From NCBI RefSeq assembly GCF_048544455.1, contig NC_133536.1:167582325-167646324 (forward strand): a stretch of DNA of 64,000 nucleotides. The letters are read 5' to 3'. This stretch comes from Silene latifolia (Eukaryota > Streptophyta > Magnoliopsida > Caryophyllales > Caryophyllaceae). Within the stretch, counting starts at the first letter, position 1. Each line of letters begins with the position of its first letter. The translations under genes and the position numbers were made by a program. Shown piece by piece: positions 12,482-24,773 of this stretch. The notes under the pieces are model-generated. The model was not told the origin of the DNA, did no database searches, and was given only the letters and a program-made list of their open reading frames with translations.

Positions 12482-13373
12482 TGTACGATTTCTAGGAGGT
12501 AATTCTGTTGAAGGTGATCCATCTGTACGAGTAGAACTGTCTTTCGTCGTTGCAGTTGTAGTGCCAGGATTGATGTTTCTAGTACCTTGATCAATACCTG
12601 TTTCATTTGTAACAATAAGATCATCCGAGTGATTCCACTCTCATGCGTCAGTTTCAGCAAATTGAACATCTCTACTGATAATAACTTCTTCTTTTACCGG
12701 ATCATAGAGTTTATAACCCTTTGTGGAATCGCTATAACCAATAAAAATAATTTTTTGACTTTTATCATCAAGTTTCTTCCTTTTCTGATCTGGTATGTGT
12801 GCATATGCGACACAACCAAATATTCTCAGATGAGATACATCTGGCCTTTTCCCACTCCAGGCTTCTTCTAGAATCAATCCACGAACACTCTTTGTGGGAC
12901 ATATATTCAACAAATAAGCAGCACAACAAACTGCTTCTGCCCACAACGGCTTTAGTAAAAAAAATTATTTCAGCATGCTTCTTGCCATCTCAAATATTGT
13001 TCTATTTTCCTTCCAGCTACACCATTTTGTTGTGGGGTGTAGCTAGCTGTCAACTGTCGATGAATGCCTTCTCTCTTACAATAATCATAAAACTCATCAG
13101 ATCTAAATTCTCCTCCTCGATCAGACCTCAATATTTTTAGGAGAAAACCACTTTGTTTTTCTACAAATGCTTTAAACTTCTTAAATTTCTCAAATGCCTC
13201 AGATTTCTTTTTTAAGAAATAAACCCAATTCTTTCTACTAAAATCATCAACGAACAATAAGAAGTACCTCATTTTGCCAAGAGATTCTACCTCAACTGGT
13301 CCACATATATCGGTATGGACTAACTCTAACGGTTCTATAGCGCCTCTTGATTTTCCAATATGAAAAGGATCTC
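12482..13373 (-). pseudogene. Copia integrase region of pol, cut by insertion of A
   Basis: From 13373 leftwards the frame encodes the start of the integrase core (ELVHTDICGPVEVESLG), then VDDFSRKNWVYFL, the catalytic region LRSDRGGEFRSDEF and YTPQQNGVAGRK. A frameshift follows near 12950. The C-terminal part (WAEAVCCAAYLLN, IFGCVAYAHIP) is in a second frame at 12641-12946. Element A inserted after the zinc-binding region, and the rest of that region is at 24774-24910. Integrase inserts the cDNA into the genome; this copy is inactive. Confidence 0.9.
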
Positions 13374-14466
13374 TGATCGGAGCCATTTGGTGTTCACAAT
13401 TAAACATATGTGGTCGTTGGTCAATGGTCGATACAAAACACAATTTATACTTCACAAACAACTCTACAATTAGTAAAGAGGCAAGTAAAGGTCGGATCCC
13501 AAGGGACGGGTATTGAAATGAGAATTCTATTGTAACTAGTAGTGTCTAGGGGTGTCACAAATTGGGTTGATGTGGAAGGTTACTAAACTAAAATAACAAT
13601 GAAAATAAACTAGCAAGATGAATGAAATAAGGGGTGTAAACAATTGATTAAAGGCACTAGGGTGTCATGGGTTCATAGGGGAATCATGGGATATGATCAT
13701 ACAAACATGTTCTCAAATTATAAGCAAGCAATTATTGTTGTGATGGATTGAGTTGGGTTATATCTTACAATCCTAGGAAAGTTTGAGTCCCGGAGCCGAA
13801 TCGATTAGATTGTACAACACCTACAAGTCGACTTAATCTTTCCTACTCAACACATGCATGGTCTAACAAGACTCGAGTTGGGTTATGTCTTACAAGTCTC
13901 ATTGAAAAGATAGAAGATGATAGTAAATGCAAGGATTCATAGGCTTAGCATTTCATCAAATATAACATGTGCATGCATTAAGATCAAAACAAGCAAGCAA
14001 ATAAGATTATGAAAGCATATTGATTTAAGCATGAATCATTCCCCATGTTGGTTTCCCCTAATCACCCATTAAACCCTAGCTAAGAGACTACTCACTCATT
14101 ATCATATTGATCATGCTAGAAAGGTTGTCAATCATACTAACATAATGAAACATGATGAATAAATGAAAGTAATTAGCAATAATTAAAAAGGGATTAAGAG
14201 ATTATACCTACTAATGATTCCAAAATAATAATGCAAAGAATAATTGAAGAACTTGATGATTGATGGAAGGTTGTCAATCTCCCAATAAACCCAATAATCT
14301 TCTAATTACCCAAAATAGATGAAGAACAAGAGAGAGATTAAAGAACTAAAACTTGGATTAAAACTTGATTAATACTTGATTACAATATTGAAGAGAGTTT
14401 TTGATTGATATTAACTACACTAATTATTGATAAGAAGAACATGCTCCTCTAATTAGACTAATGGGG

Positions 14467-14474
14467 TATTTATA
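14467..14474 (-). promoter_or_regulatory. TATA box of A 3' LTR (copy at 24102-24109)
   Basis: The minus strand reads CACTATAAATACCCC. The motif cluster at 14610-14790 lies 140-320 bases upstream. The same arrangement in the 5' LTR (24102-24109) would drive the element's transcript. Confidence 0.6.
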
Positions 14475-14609
14475 GTGAAAATTAGGGAGGATGCATTAGG
14501 GTTAACTAAGGGCTAAACTAGTAATTACACTTTTTAAGTTGAGCAAGGAGACTCCGGTATTCTTCGAGAGAAGGGCTTCTCTAATCGTAGCTTGAAGAAC
14601 GAAAACGTG

Positions 14610-14790
14610 CTGTGCTGCAATCCGTGCGGATGGGAGTCGGGACGTGCGGATAGGAGCTGAGGAATCCGAGCGGATCCCTGGGCAAGACGCTCGGATTGGC
14701 GAGGGGGAATCCGAGCGGATTCCTTTGAGGGACGCTCGGACTGGGCATGGGCGGACGGACGGATTGTGTACAATCCGTTCGGATTGTCTG
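14610..14790. repeat. Cluster of GAATCCGAGCG/GACGCTCGGATT motifs in A 3' LTR
   Basis: About eight copies in both orientations lie in 180 bases, for example GACGTGCGGAT, GAATCCGAGCGGATCC, GACGCTCGGATT and AATCCGTTCGGATT. The block is much richer in G and C than the rest of the LTR. The same cluster is in the 5' LTR at about 24250-24425. Confidence 0.8.
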
Positions 14791-15133
14791 GCAGCCTCTT
14801 TTCTTCTTCTTTTCTTCCCTTTTCTTCATGAATTCCTTGGGGATTTCCTTGGGGACTCAAGGATCCTTTTCTCAACATTGCTCTTCTACTATGCTATGTA
14901 CAAAGGCCTTCTAGTCTTGTCTCTCCTTGATGCTTGGTCATTGAATATGATCAATTTAGCCTTGTTTTGCCATGAAAATGCAAGATTCTTACTCCTTTCC
15001 TACCAAGGGATCAAAATCTCAAAGAATATGCAAAACGAAGAACTAAAGATAAGAAATGACCCAAATAGGCACTAAAAAGAATGGAAACAATGGTAATTCG
15101 GGGGCTAAATATGCGCCAATTATGGTCGCATCA

Positions 15134-15147
15134 AATATCCCCAAACC
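15134..15147 (-). other. Polypurine tract of A
   Basis: The minus strand reads GGTTTGGGGATATT directly before the LTR start TGATGCGACC. It is the primer for plus-strand DNA synthesis. Near-identical tracts occur in B, C and D. Confidence 0.85.
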
Positions 15148-17132
15148 GAACCTTTGCTCGTCCCGAGTAAAGAGGTGACAAAGACTAGGACCAATACTAA
15201 CCTAACCTAATAATAATAGCCGATATGAGACAATTAGCGGGTCTCACTCCGCCCCTTCAACTCACAACAAGACAACCATGAGGTAGGATGCCTTCTTGCA
15301 AGGCAAGGTGGGTCTTGCCAAAATGGCGACACATCCAAACATTAAGCACATAAAAATCACATAATGGATGCACCTACAAAAAGAATAGCCACTTTCCTCA
15401 TCTAAGTGGCGGAAATTATCTACAAGGGAAGCAATTCAAGGATACACAATCCTTCATAGATGCAATTTGTTCAAACTACTAAGCCTAGAAGGATACCAAT
15501 AAATCACCTCCAAAATGTGTCAAGCTAGGGTACCTTTGTCCTCAATTGTTAAAGGCTTTTGTCAAGAGTAGACTCCCTATGATGTTAGAAACACTGGAGG
15601 ATCGCGGAATTCCCCCTCTTGCCTAGACAAGAAGAAGGGTCGTCCCCTCTCTACCATGCACAAAAATGGATACGATGGATAAAGGGATCGATAGAATTTG
15701 AGTTTCATTTTGGGAGTTTGCTTTTATTCTTGTTTTTCCCCCAATTTCATTGGCATTTGACATTTGAGAACACTTTCTTTGCCATTTCTTTTTGATTTTT
15801 TGGTATTTCAATACTTGACAACTTTTTGCATTTCTTTTTGAACATTTTTAAAGTCACCCCAATTAGTAACGAGGGTGCCTTGTATTTGAAGCTTTAGGAG
15901 TCTATTTTTGCTCCTCTTTTCATTTGATGCATTTTTTTGCAAACTTTCTTTCACTTTTCATTTCGTTGAATCTCAAATTGATTTCTTTTTGTGCCCATTC
16001 CCTTTGATGACAAAAATGTGGTAGAACATGGATGAATGATGGATGCATGCATGGTTTCAAGGGTCACCTTGGAATAAACGGTAGCCAAGGAGTTATCACA
16101 CCACAAGGTACTCTTGACTCGGCCTTAAACCATGGGTCAAAGGATACTAGCATGACACATCCTAGGGTGTTTTACAAGCATTCTAACAAGAAAAGTCTTA
16201 AGAATAAAAAGCATCTACTAGGGCCTATATACACTTGTCAAGCTTCCCAAATAGACGGTTTCGCAAAATTTTCTAACATGCAAACTACATGCCATGATGC
16301 AACTAACATATACACATCCTAATGCAAATGATTCTACCAACTAATATGACATATAAACTAAATGCAATCCTAAGTTCACATTGTTTTTACTGCATCAATC
16401 AAAATAAAGCCACATAGTCATTAACATAAAGAGGAAAAAGGAGATTGGAAAGATCATACCATGCGGTCTTCAATATCCTCATGTCTCGGATGTGGCGTAG
16501 TCAATCAAAGTGAACAAGGATGGACAAACACAATATATACAAGACAATATATACAAAGGAAATGAACTTGTTTTTGGTTTTTCAAATTTTTCAATTTTTA
16601 TGAGTTTTTGAATAAAAGTTGAGTGTTAGAATTCCCATCCCCACACTAATATGGGCATTGTCCTCAATGGCCAAAATGATGGAAATTATGCAAAGATGAT
16701 GCATGATTTCTATACTAAATGCAATTCTACACTAAGCTATACTACATGATGCATGGTTTTTGTTATGACGGAGAGGATAATTTAGATTACCTCCCGTTGT
16801 GTATGCATTAACTTCCCCAAACCAAATAAGACACTATTGCTAATGTCAAAGCATGGGTATAGTTCATGCACACACTATGCTATGCATGAAACTAAATTGT
16901 CATTTTGGATTTTTCAAAAATGGGAACAATAAAGAACACCTCAATGGAACCGAGGTGTGAGTCCTTTGATGTTGCTAGGACTAAACCAACAAATAGTCAA
17001 AGTTAAATAAAATACAGAGAAATAAGATACAAAGTTCTTTTCATGAAAAATAAAGATAAAGAGGAGAGTTGAGAAAACTTTGAACTAAGGTGGGTGCCTC
17101 TTGCCCGCTCCACCTAGTGATGAAGTAGTCTC
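15148..17132 (-). other. Conserved 3' non-coding region of A
   Basis: About 2 kb between the third ORF and the polypurine tract has no credible ORF. Long blocks are very similar to the same regions of C (28942-30550) and B (about 49970-51570), in the same order. Conserved blocks include CACTCCGCCCCTTCAACTCA, GGCAAGGTGGGTCTTGCC (a possible hairpin) and the run near 16390-16490 around GAAAGATCATACCATGCGG. Function is unknown. Confidence 0.75.
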
Positions 17133-18671
17133 CTAGATATCGGCATCATCTCCTTCAATATCGGTATCCCAAATATCCCTTGAAGCATCACTTAGACTTG
17201 GATCCATGAATTCATCTTCTTCTTCACTCTCAAGCTTCACCGTATCACCTCCACAAGAGTCCTCACTCTCTTCCCCTTTGCGACCGTTTGCCCCTTCATT
17301 AGCCTTCTCCGAGTTAGGAAAGAGCAATTCCATTTGAGCCCATGAAGGAAAAGCTCCTTCTTCACTTATCCGTCCCTTTTGAACCATGTCGTGGTATTGG
17401 GGGTAAAGAGCATAATAGTTGTCCACCTTGGTTTCATATTGACGGTAGTGCAAGTCTTGCAAGATTCCCGTGACAAAGTCGTCACGGGGGAGGATGAAGG
17501 GATTCGGATGGTTGTAAGGTTGGTAGGGAAAGGGGTAGGGAGGCTCCTTTATCTTTTCACCTTGGGTTTGTTGTTTTTGTTGTTGTGGTGGAGGAGCTTG
17601 TGGGGGTGGAGCTTGCCTTTCTTGACTTTGAATGAGGTAGGAGGGTATTGGGGACAAGCGTCCTCTTCTTGGGGAGATTCGAGGTAGATCGTGAATTGGG
17701 AGGTAGATAGGATCACTTCCTTTCGTCAACCATTTGATTCTTTTGTCAACCCCCTCAAGGGTTATCCAATGGTGTTGGACAACAAGGAGGTCTTCATTAA
17801 TTCTCATTCCTCCCGAGAGTGGAGTGTACTCATTGTTCTCATTGAACCTAGGATTAAAGTGCTTTGCAAGTCTTGTTATGAGTCCACCATTCACTATATG
17901 CTTCTTCCCATCATCATCTCCATTTCGAAATTTTGCCCACTTTTCTAGCAAAACTAGCGGCGCATTGAGATGATACCCGTCTTTTCCTTAAATGTTTAGA
18001 TAAGATTCCATGAACATGAGGTCCAATTGATTCACAATAGCCGGATCTCGGCGGGCGAAGAGGGTACCCGAAAGAAATCGGTATGTGAGCCTCAAGATCG
18101 GGATTTGGATGTGAAAAGCAAGACACTCCTTGGTAAGAATGAAGTCCCGGCCCGTCATGGCCCTCCACAAAGGTGCGACACTATACTTTTTGGGTCTTGA
18201 TGTTCGGGTAGGCGAAACATCAAGCCCGAACACATTGGCAAACTCGACAAGTGTCATCATTCTAGAGACATTTTCCAACCTAAACTCTATGCAAATAGTC
18301 TTGTTTAAGGTTGTGATTTTCAAAAAGCTTAAGAATTCTAGCACAAGGGACCGATATGTTGGCTCATACATGCGAAAGAGAGTCGAAAGACCAAAAACCT
18401 CAAAGAGTGCTTCTACTTGGTGAAAGATTCCAAGCTTTCTCAAGGTATCATGACAAAGAAATTTAGTGGGAAGAATATTCTTACTTAAGAGTCGATGGAA
18501 GACCAATCGCTGCACATCATCAAGGAATTCCACATTCGAGAAATCATCGAGCCTTGTGAGGTCTACAATTTCCACATGCTCTCTTCTAATGGTGTTGAGA
18601 TGTGAGGTAGAGGAACTTCCCACCATCCTTGGTCTTCTTGCATTTCTAAAGGAGGATCTCCTTGGTGCCAT
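17133..18671 (-). pseudogene. Third ORF of A (Athila 3' ORF), one internal stop
   Basis: The frame starts at an ATG at 18671 and runs 513 codons, with one TAA at about 17988 dividing it into 227 and 284 codons. The N-terminus is basic (RRSSFRNARRPRM). The middle has the conserved blocks seen in B, C and D (LPTKFLCHDTLRKLG, LVLEFLSFLK, IEFRLENV, GGLITRLAKHF). A proline/glutamine-rich stretch and an acidic tail (LESEEEDEF) follow. I recall the family as ATHILA ORF-1/plant transposon protein; this was not checked. No signal peptide or membrane segment is visible, so an envelope role is unsupported. A TATA-like sequence lies about 145 bases upstream. Confidence 0.8.
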
Positions 18672-18810
18672 TCTTTCTTCTTTTGTTGGGTTATATTGAT
18701 TTGAAGAATTGCTAAGGTTGTTTGAGAATTGGAAACCCTAGAAAATTGGGGATTTTTAATTTTGAGGGTGAAGAGAGTGATTTGGATATGTATGGGAGTC
18801 ATAAGGAGAT

Positions 18811-18823
18811 GGTTTTTATAGGG
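18811..18823 (-). promoter_or_regulatory. Possible internal promoter (TATA) for third ORF of A
   Basis: The minus strand reads ACCCTATAAAAACCATC, between the motif cluster at 18890-19320 and the ORF start at 18671. Spacing and sequence resemble the LTR promoter, and the leader that follows is pyrimidine- and A-rich like a plant 5' UTR. Not shown to be active. Confidence 0.45.
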
Positions 18824-18889
18824 TAAGTGGAAGGAGTAGTGATGTGTCATTGTATGGGTGGTGGGGTGTAATTTAATTGAGAAAAGTCG

Positions 18890-19320
18890 GGTCGAAAATC
18901 GGGCAGGGAGACGAGCGGATTCGAAGCTAAGACGCTCGGATTCATCTCTCACGGACGGGCGGATTACGGGCAATACGCCCGGATTCTGCCACAGAGAAAA
19001 ATCCCAAAAATTTTTCTCGCCTCAAGACGAGCGTCCCGAGCATAAGACGCTCGGATTCTTCAGGGTCAGGACGGGCGTCTTCTTGAGAAGACGGGCGGAT
19101 TCTTTGACAGAGAAATTTCTTGAAATGCTCAAGGGGAAAGACGAGCGTCTTTCCAATAATCCGGCCGGATTCTCTCAGACGGCGTCTTCTCCGAGGGACG
19201 CTCGGATTCTTCATCAGTCCGAAACCTTCAATTTCTCAACACACCGGACGTGCGGTTTCTCCTCTGGACGTCCGTATTCCGCCAGGACGCCCGGATTTCC
19301 GGAGAGACGCTCGGATCCTA
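18890..19320. repeat. Cluster of GAATCCGAGCGTC motifs between pol and third ORF of A
   Basis: At least twelve copies of GACGNNCGGATT(C) or GACGAGCGTC lie in about 430 bases, often as facing pairs. They are the same motif as in the LTR U3 of A, B and C. The block is non-coding; overlapping open frames on both strands are artefacts of its composition. Confidence 0.85.
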
Positions 19321-19550
19321 GCTGCAAGTGTTGACTTTTTCTTCTTTCTTTCAATGCATCCCCACACTTAGGAAATTGCTCCTTCCTTCATTCAAAAACT
19401 TGTTAGTAACCCTCCCTCACTCTCGCTCATGAAAAGAGTTTATGACATTTATTAAAATAAAAGCAATAGTAAATACAAGTTAGAGGGTTAGTATATTTAC
19501 AAATGGTGGTTTAGGGAGGACTCCACCAAACTCTCCCTTAGATGGTCCTT

Positions 19551-22500
19551 TCAAGGGGGAGGAGGTCCGAGGTAGGTAGCCTCGACCTCTCCAACAAATG
19601 CTCCTTCATAGTACGGTTTCAACCTTTGACCATTTACCTTGAACTTGCTTCCATCTTCGGCCTTGAGTTCGAAATCTCCATATTTCCCGACTTCGGTTAT
19701 CACATAGGGACCCATCCATCTAGAGTTCAATTTTCCCGGAAAGAGTCGATAGCGGGAGTTGAATAGAAGGACTTTGTCTCCCTTGTGCAAGGCCTTTTGT
19801 CGAATTCTCTTATCATGAAGCAATTTTGTTCTTTCTTTGTAAATCTTTGCATTCTCATAAGATTTTAGTCGGAATTCCTCCAACTCTTCGATTTGGATCA
19901 TCCTCTTTTGACCGCTCAATTTGAGATCAAGATTGAGTGCTCGGATTGCCCAATAAGCTTTGTACTCCAATTCGATTGGCAAATGACATGCTTTTCCATA
20001 TACAAGCTTGTAGGGGGAGGCACCAATGGGAGTCTTATAGGCCGTCCTATAAGCCCAAAGAGCATCATCAAGCTTTGTGCTCCAATCTTTCCGAGTCTTG
20101 TTCACAACTTTTTCAAGAATTTGTTTGATCTCTCTATTTGAAATTTCCACTTGACCGCTTGTTTGAGGATGATATCCCAAGCCGGTTCGATGTTGAACAC
20201 CATATTTGGTCAAAAGGGATGCAAGCTTCTTCTCATGGAAATGTGTTCCTCCATCACTAATGATAGCTCTAGGGACTCCAAATCGTGGAAAAATTATCTT
20301 CTTGAAAAGCTTGGTGACCGTTTTCGCATCATCATTTGGGGTGGCAATTGCCTCCACCCACTTTGAAACATAATCTACGGCCACAAGGATGTACTTGTTC
20401 CCATTGGATGTCACAAAGGGCCCTTGGTAGTCAATTCCCCAAACATCGAAAATCTCCACTTCTAGAATGCCCCTTTGTGGCATTTCGTTTCTCCAAGATA
20501 TATTTCCCGTTCTTTGACAAGCATCACAATGAATGATGAATTCTCTTGTATCTTGAAACATTGTAGGCCAATAGAAGCCCGATTGGAGAATTTTTGCAAC
20601 GGTTCTTCTTGCTCCATGGTGCCCACCGTAGGGTGATGAATGACATCCTTCCAAGATTCCTTGGATTTCCCATTGAGGGATGCATCTCCGGTAGAGCCCA
20701 TCACTACACTCCTTGTAGAGGTTTGGGTCATCCCAAAAGTACCTCTTCACTTCGAATAGGAATCTCTTCCTTTGGTTGTGGTTCAAGTTTGGAGGGAGCA
20801 CTTTTCCAACAATATAGTTAGCATAATCGGCAAACCATGGGGTGATGTGCCTTTCAAGTTGAGTTTGAATAGCCATCAAAATATCGTCGGGGAATGAGTC
20901 ATTGATCGGGGTTTCTCCATTCTCATCATGAAACCGGATCCTTGACAAATGATCCGCTACTACATTCTCGGCTCCTTTCTTGTCTCTTATTTCCAAATCA
21001 AATTCTTGAAGAAGCAAAATCCATCTCAACAATCTTGGTTTTGCCTCCTTCTTTATCAAGAGATGTCGGAGAGCACAGTGATCCGAAAATACAATCACCT
21101 TGGATCCAAGCAAGTAGGATCGGAATTTATCCAAAGCATAAACAATGGCAAGAAGCTCCTTTTCGGTTGTATCGTAATTCACTTGAGAAGGGTCGAGGGT
21201 TTTGCTTATGTAATAGATGGCATGAAGAGCTCTCCCTACCCGTTGGCCAAGAACCGCCCCAACGGCGTAGTTGCTAGCGTCACACATAATCTCGAAAGGT
21301 AACTCCCAATTTGAGGGTTGGATGATTGGTGCCGAGATCAATGCTTCTTTGATTCTATTAAAAGCTTCAACACACTCGTCAGTAAATTGGAATTGGGCAT
21401 CTTTAAGCAAAAGTTGAGTGAGGGGTTTTGCTATTTTCGAAAAATCTTTTATGAAACGACGGTAAAAACCCGCGTGACCGAGAAAACTTCTCACCCCTCT
21501 AACATTCACGGGAGGTGGGAGTTTCTCTATCACCTCAACTTTAGCTTTATCGACCTCGATGCCCTTTTCCGAAATTAAATGACCCAAAACAATTCCTTCA
21601 TTGACCATGAAGTGACACTTTTCCCAATTTAAAACAAGACTAACATCTTCACATTTTTGCAATACAAGGGAAAGATTATGCAAGCATGAGTCAAAGTCCT
21701 TTCCATACACACTAAAATCATCCATAAAAACATCCATTATGGTCTCTAGGTAATCGGAGAAGACACTCATCATGCATCTTTGGAAAGTGGCGGGGGCATT
21801 ACATAATCCAAAAGGCATCCTCCTATATGCAAAAGTGCCATAGGGGCATGTGAAGGTGGTCTTATGTTGGTCGTCCGGGTGTATAGGGATTTGGAAGAAT
21901 CCCGAATACCCGTCAAGGTAACAAAAGAATTTATTAGAGGCTAACCTCTCAAGCATTTGGTCAATGAATGGCAAGGGGAAGTGATCTTTCCTTGTTGCGG
22001 AGTTTAATTTACGGTAGTCAATGCACATACGCCAACCGGTGATCATTCTTGTGGGTATTAATTCATTCTTTTCATTTGTCACCACCGTAGTACCTCCTTT
22101 CTTAGGTACCACTTGGACGGGGCTAACCCACAAAGAATCCGATATGGGATATATGATTCCCGCATCAAGTAATTTCATGACTTCTCCTTTGACAACTTCT
22201 TGCATGTGGGGGTTCAATCTTCTTTGGGGTTGAATGGTAGGTCTATGGTCGTCCTCTAGATGAATCCTATGCATGCAAAAGTTGGGACTTATCCCCTTAA
22301 GGTCATCTAGACTATAACCTATAGCCTTCTCATGTTGTTTCAACACATCCAATAATTTTTCCAATTGGTCATCATCAAGTCTATCATTAACAATTACGGG
22401 TTTGGTCTTTGATTCATCAAGGTAAGCATACTTCAAATTTGGGGGAAGGGGTTTTAAAGTAGGAGTTTGTACCTCACTTTCCTCCTTTGGAGTTTCATTG

Positions 22501-22862
22501 AGAATTTGCTCCATCTCCATTAAACATTCCATTCTCATGACATATTCTTCTTCACTTTCATGAACCTCATCATATTCGAATTCCATGATGGGTTCCTCTT
22601 GCTCTTGAGTTTGTAGAATATCCTCTAGGATGGATTGCTCATCCTCTATGGGTTGACATGCTTCCACTAGAATATTATGCACTAACTCGGATTGTGCATG
22701 AGTAAGTTCCTTGTTAGCTAGAGCGGCCTCGAAGAGATCCACCTCCAACTCCCAATACATGCTCTTAGCCTTACTTGCTTCTAAGGCCTCTAATGCTTGC
22801 ATGGGATCCTTGAAGTAAGGGATACTCAAGTGGTCCTCTACAAAACAATCTATGAAATCCAT
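19551..22862 (-). CDS. Pol of element A: reverse transcriptase, RNase H, integrase
   Basis: This uninterrupted frame of 1,103 codons starts at an ATG at 22862, only about 150 bases from the 5' LTR. An acidic linker (residues 1-150) comes first. Reverse transcriptase follows (about 215-450), with [27 protein letters not shown] and catalytic FMDDFSVYG at about 379. RNase H covers about 520-645 ([17 protein letters not shown]). Integrase has an HHCC zinc site at about 740-783 ([13 protein letters not shown]) and catalytic Asp, Asp, Glu near 811, 870 and 906 (GIDYQG, SDGGTHF, SNREIK). Protease and gag, normally fused upstream, are missing. It should make replication enzymes but not particles. All catalytic motifs look intact. 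Confidence 0.95.
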   Translation of the reverse strand: MDFIDCFVEDHLSIPYFKDPMQALEALEASKAKSMYWELEVDLFEAALANKELTHAQSELVHNILVEACQPIEDEQSILEDILQTQEQEEPIMEFEYDEVHESEEEYVMRMECLMEMEQILNETPKEESEVQTPTLKPLPPNLKYAYLDESKTKPVIVNDRLDDDQLEKLLDVLKQHEKAIGYSLDDLKGISPNFCMHRIHLEDDHRPTIQPQRRLNPHMQEVVKGEVMKLLDAGIIYPISDSLWVSPVQVVPKKGGTTVVTNEKNELIPTRMITGWRMCIDYRKLNSATRKDHFPLPFIDQMLERLASNKFFCYLDGYSGFFQIPIHPDDQHKTTFTCPYGTFAYRRMPFGLCNAPATFQRCMMSVFSDYLETIMDVFMDDFSVYGKDFDSCLHNLSLVLQKCEDVSLVLNWEKCHFMVNEGIVLGHLISEKGIEVDKAKVEVIEKLPPPVNVRGVRSFLGHAGFYRRFIKDFSKIAKPLTQLLLKDAQFQFTDECVEAFNRIKEALISAPIIQPSNWELPFEIMCDASNYAVGAVLGQRVGRALHAIYYISKTLDPSQVNYDTTEKELLAIVYALDKFRSYLLGSKVIVFSDHCALRHLLIKKEAKPRLLRWILLLQEFDLEIRDKKGAENVVADHLSRIRFHDENGETPINDSFPDDILMAIQTQLERHITPWFADYANYIVGKVLPPNLNHNQRKRFLFEVKRYFWDDPNLYKECSDGLYRRCIPQWEIQGILEGCHSSPYGGHHGARRTVAKILQSGFYWPTMFQDTREFIIHCDACQRTGNISWRNEMPQRGILEVEIFDVWGIDYQGPFVTSNGNKYILVAVDYVSKWVEAIATPNDDAKTVTKLFKKIIFPRFGVPRAIISDGGTHFHEKKLASLLTKYGVQHRTGLGYHPQTSGQVEISNREIKQILEKVVNKTRKDWSTKLDDALWAYRTAYKTPIGASPYKLVYGKACHLPIELEYKAYWAIRALNLDLKLSGQKRMIQIEELEEFRLKSYENAKIYKERTKLLHDKRIRQKALHKGDKVLLFNSRYRLFPGKLNSRWMGPYVITEVGKYGDFELKAEDGSKFKVNGQRLKPYYEGAFVGEVEATYLGPPPP

Positions 22863-22984
22863 TCTCGCAAAATATCAAACAACTTGAAAACAATTAGAAC
22901 AAACCTTGAGGAGTCTTACTTCCCCAAGGTGAAAAAGACACAACTAATAACAATAAAAGAAATCTTAAATCAATTAAACACCGT

Positions 22985-23003
22985 CCCGGCAACGAACGCG
23001 CCA
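22985..23003 (-). other. Primer-binding site of A, damaged
   Basis: The minus strand reads TGGCGCGTTCGTTGCCGGG, resembling the tRNA-Asp-type TGGCGCCGTTGCCGGGG of element D with inserted bases. It lies five bases inside the 5' LTR. Pairing would be imperfect. Confidence 0.6.
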
Positions 23004-23008
23004 TTTTT

Positions 23009-24768
23009 TGATCGGAGCCATTTGGTGTTCACAATTAAACATATGTGGTCGTTGGTCAATGGTCGATACAAAACACAATTTATACTTCACAAACAACTCT
23101 ACAATTAGTAAAGAGGCAAGTAAAGGTCGGATCCCAAGGGACGGGTATTGAAATGAGAATTCTATTGTAACTAGTAGTGTCTAGGGATGTCACAAATTGG
23201 GTTGATGTGGAAGGTTACTAAACTAAAATAACAATGAAAATAAACTAGCAAGATGAATGAAATAAGGGGTGTAAACAATTGATTAAAGGCACTAGGGTGT
23301 CATGGGTTCATAGGGAAATCATGGGATATGATCATACAAACATGTTCTCAAATTATAAGCAAGCAATTATTGTTGTGATGGATTGAGTTGGGTTATATCT
23401 TACAATCCTAGGAAAGTTTGGGTCCCGGAGCCGAATCGATTAGATTGTACAACACCTACAAGTCGACTTAATCTTTCCTACTCAACACATGCATGGTCTA
23501 ACAAGACTCGAGTTGGGTTATGTCTTACAAGTCTCATTGAAAAGATAGAAGATGATAGTAAATGCAAGGATTCATAGGCTTAGCATTTCATCAAATATAA
23601 CATGTGCATGCATTAAGATCAAAACAAGCAAGCAAATAAGATTATGAAAGCATATTGATTTAAGCATGAATCATTCCCCATGTTGGTTTCCCCTAATCAC
23701 CCATTAAACCCTAGCTAAGAGACTACTCACTCATTATCATATTGATCATGCTAGAAAGGTTGTCAATCATACTAACATAATGAAACATGATGAATAAATG
23801 AAAGTAATTAGCAATAATTAAAAAGGGATTAAGAAATTATACCTACTAATGATTCCAAAATAATAATGCAAAGAATAATAGAAGAACTTGATGATTGATG
23901 GAAGGTTGTCAATCTCCCAATAAACCCAATAATCTTCTAATTACCCAAAATAGATGAAGAACAAGAGAGAGATTAAAGAACTAAAACTTGGATTAAAACT
24001 TGATTAATACTTGATTACAATATTGAAGAGAGTTTTTGATTGATATTAACTACACTAATTATTGATAAGAAGAACATGCTCCTCTAATTAGACTAATGGG
24101 GTATTTATAGTGAAAATTAGGGAGGATGCATTAGGGTTAACTAAGGGCTAAACTAGTAATTACACTTTTTAAGTTGAGCAAGGAGACTCCGGTATTCTTC
24201 GAGAGAAGGGCTTTTCTAATCGTAGCTTGAAGAACGAAAACGTGCTGTGCTGCAATCCGTGCGGATGGGAGTCGGGACGTGCGGATAGGAGCTGAGGAAT
24301 CCGAGCGGATCCCTGGGCAAGACGCTCGGATTGGCGAGGGGGAATCCGAGCGGATTCCTTTGAGGGACGCTCGGACTGGGCATGGGCGGACGGACGGATT
24401 GTGTACAATCCGTTCGGATTGTCTGGCAGCCTCTTTTCTTCTTCTTTTCTTCCCTTTTCTTCATGAATTCCTTGGGGATTTCCTTGGGGACTCAAGGATC
24501 CTTTTCTCAACATTGCTCTTCTACTATGCTATGTACAAAGGCCTTCTAGTCTTGTCTCTCCTTGATGCTTGGTCATTGAATATGATCAATTTAGCCTTGT
24601 TTTGCCATGAAAATGCAAGATTCTTACTCCTTTCCTACCAAGGGATGAAAATCTCAAAGAATATGCAAAACGAAGAACTAAAGATAAGAAATGACCCAAA
24701 TAGGCACTAAAAAGCATGGAAACAATGGTAATTCGGGGGCTAAATATGCGCCAATTATGGTCGCATCA
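23009..24768 (-). repeat. 5' LTR of A
   Basis: It has the same length as the 3' LTR and about 99.5% identity by eye. A TATA box lies at 24102-24109 and the motif cluster at about 24250-24425. Confidence 0.95.
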
Positions 24769-24773
24769 ATCTC

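Larger units (their letters stand above)
13374..15133 (-). repeat. 3' LTR of A
   Basis: It runs from TGATCGGAGCC to GGTCGCATCA on the plus strand. A minus-strand TATA box lies at 14467-14474, and a cluster of GACGCTCGGATT-type motifs at 14610-14790. Open frames of 80-140 codons in the motif cluster are by-products of its GC-rich repeats, not genes. Confidence 0.95.
13374..24768 (-). mobile_element. Athila-type Ty3/gypsy element A, lacking gag and protease
   Basis: Two 1,760-bp LTRs (13374-15133, 23009-24768) differ at about eight positions by eye. The element is flanked by perfect ATCTC duplications at 13369-13373 and 24769-24773, inside the copia integrase gene. Minus-strand order: 5' LTR, damaged tRNA-Asp-type primer site, short leader, intact pol of 1,103 codons, a motif-rich spacer, a third ORF with one stop, a long 3' non-coding region, polypurine tract, 3' LTR. 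Gag and protease are absent: the leader shared with element B runs straight into the linker upstream of reverse transcriptase. This is the youngest clear insertion in the nest. Confidence 0.95.

Noticed and set aside
14534..15075. Open frames of 82-143 codons on both strands in the A LTR (copies at 24169-24710)
   Set aside because: They are produced by the GC-rich motif cluster and appear identically in both LTRs; there is no protein-like conservation or start context.
18858..19371. Overlapping open frames on both strands between pol and third ORF of A
   Set aside because: They coincide with the motif cluster; arginine- and serine-rich translations in several frames reflect repeat composition.
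19893..22233. Many plus-strand open frames of 60-117 codons opposite pol of A
   Set aside because: Antisense shadows of a well-supported minus-strand gene.
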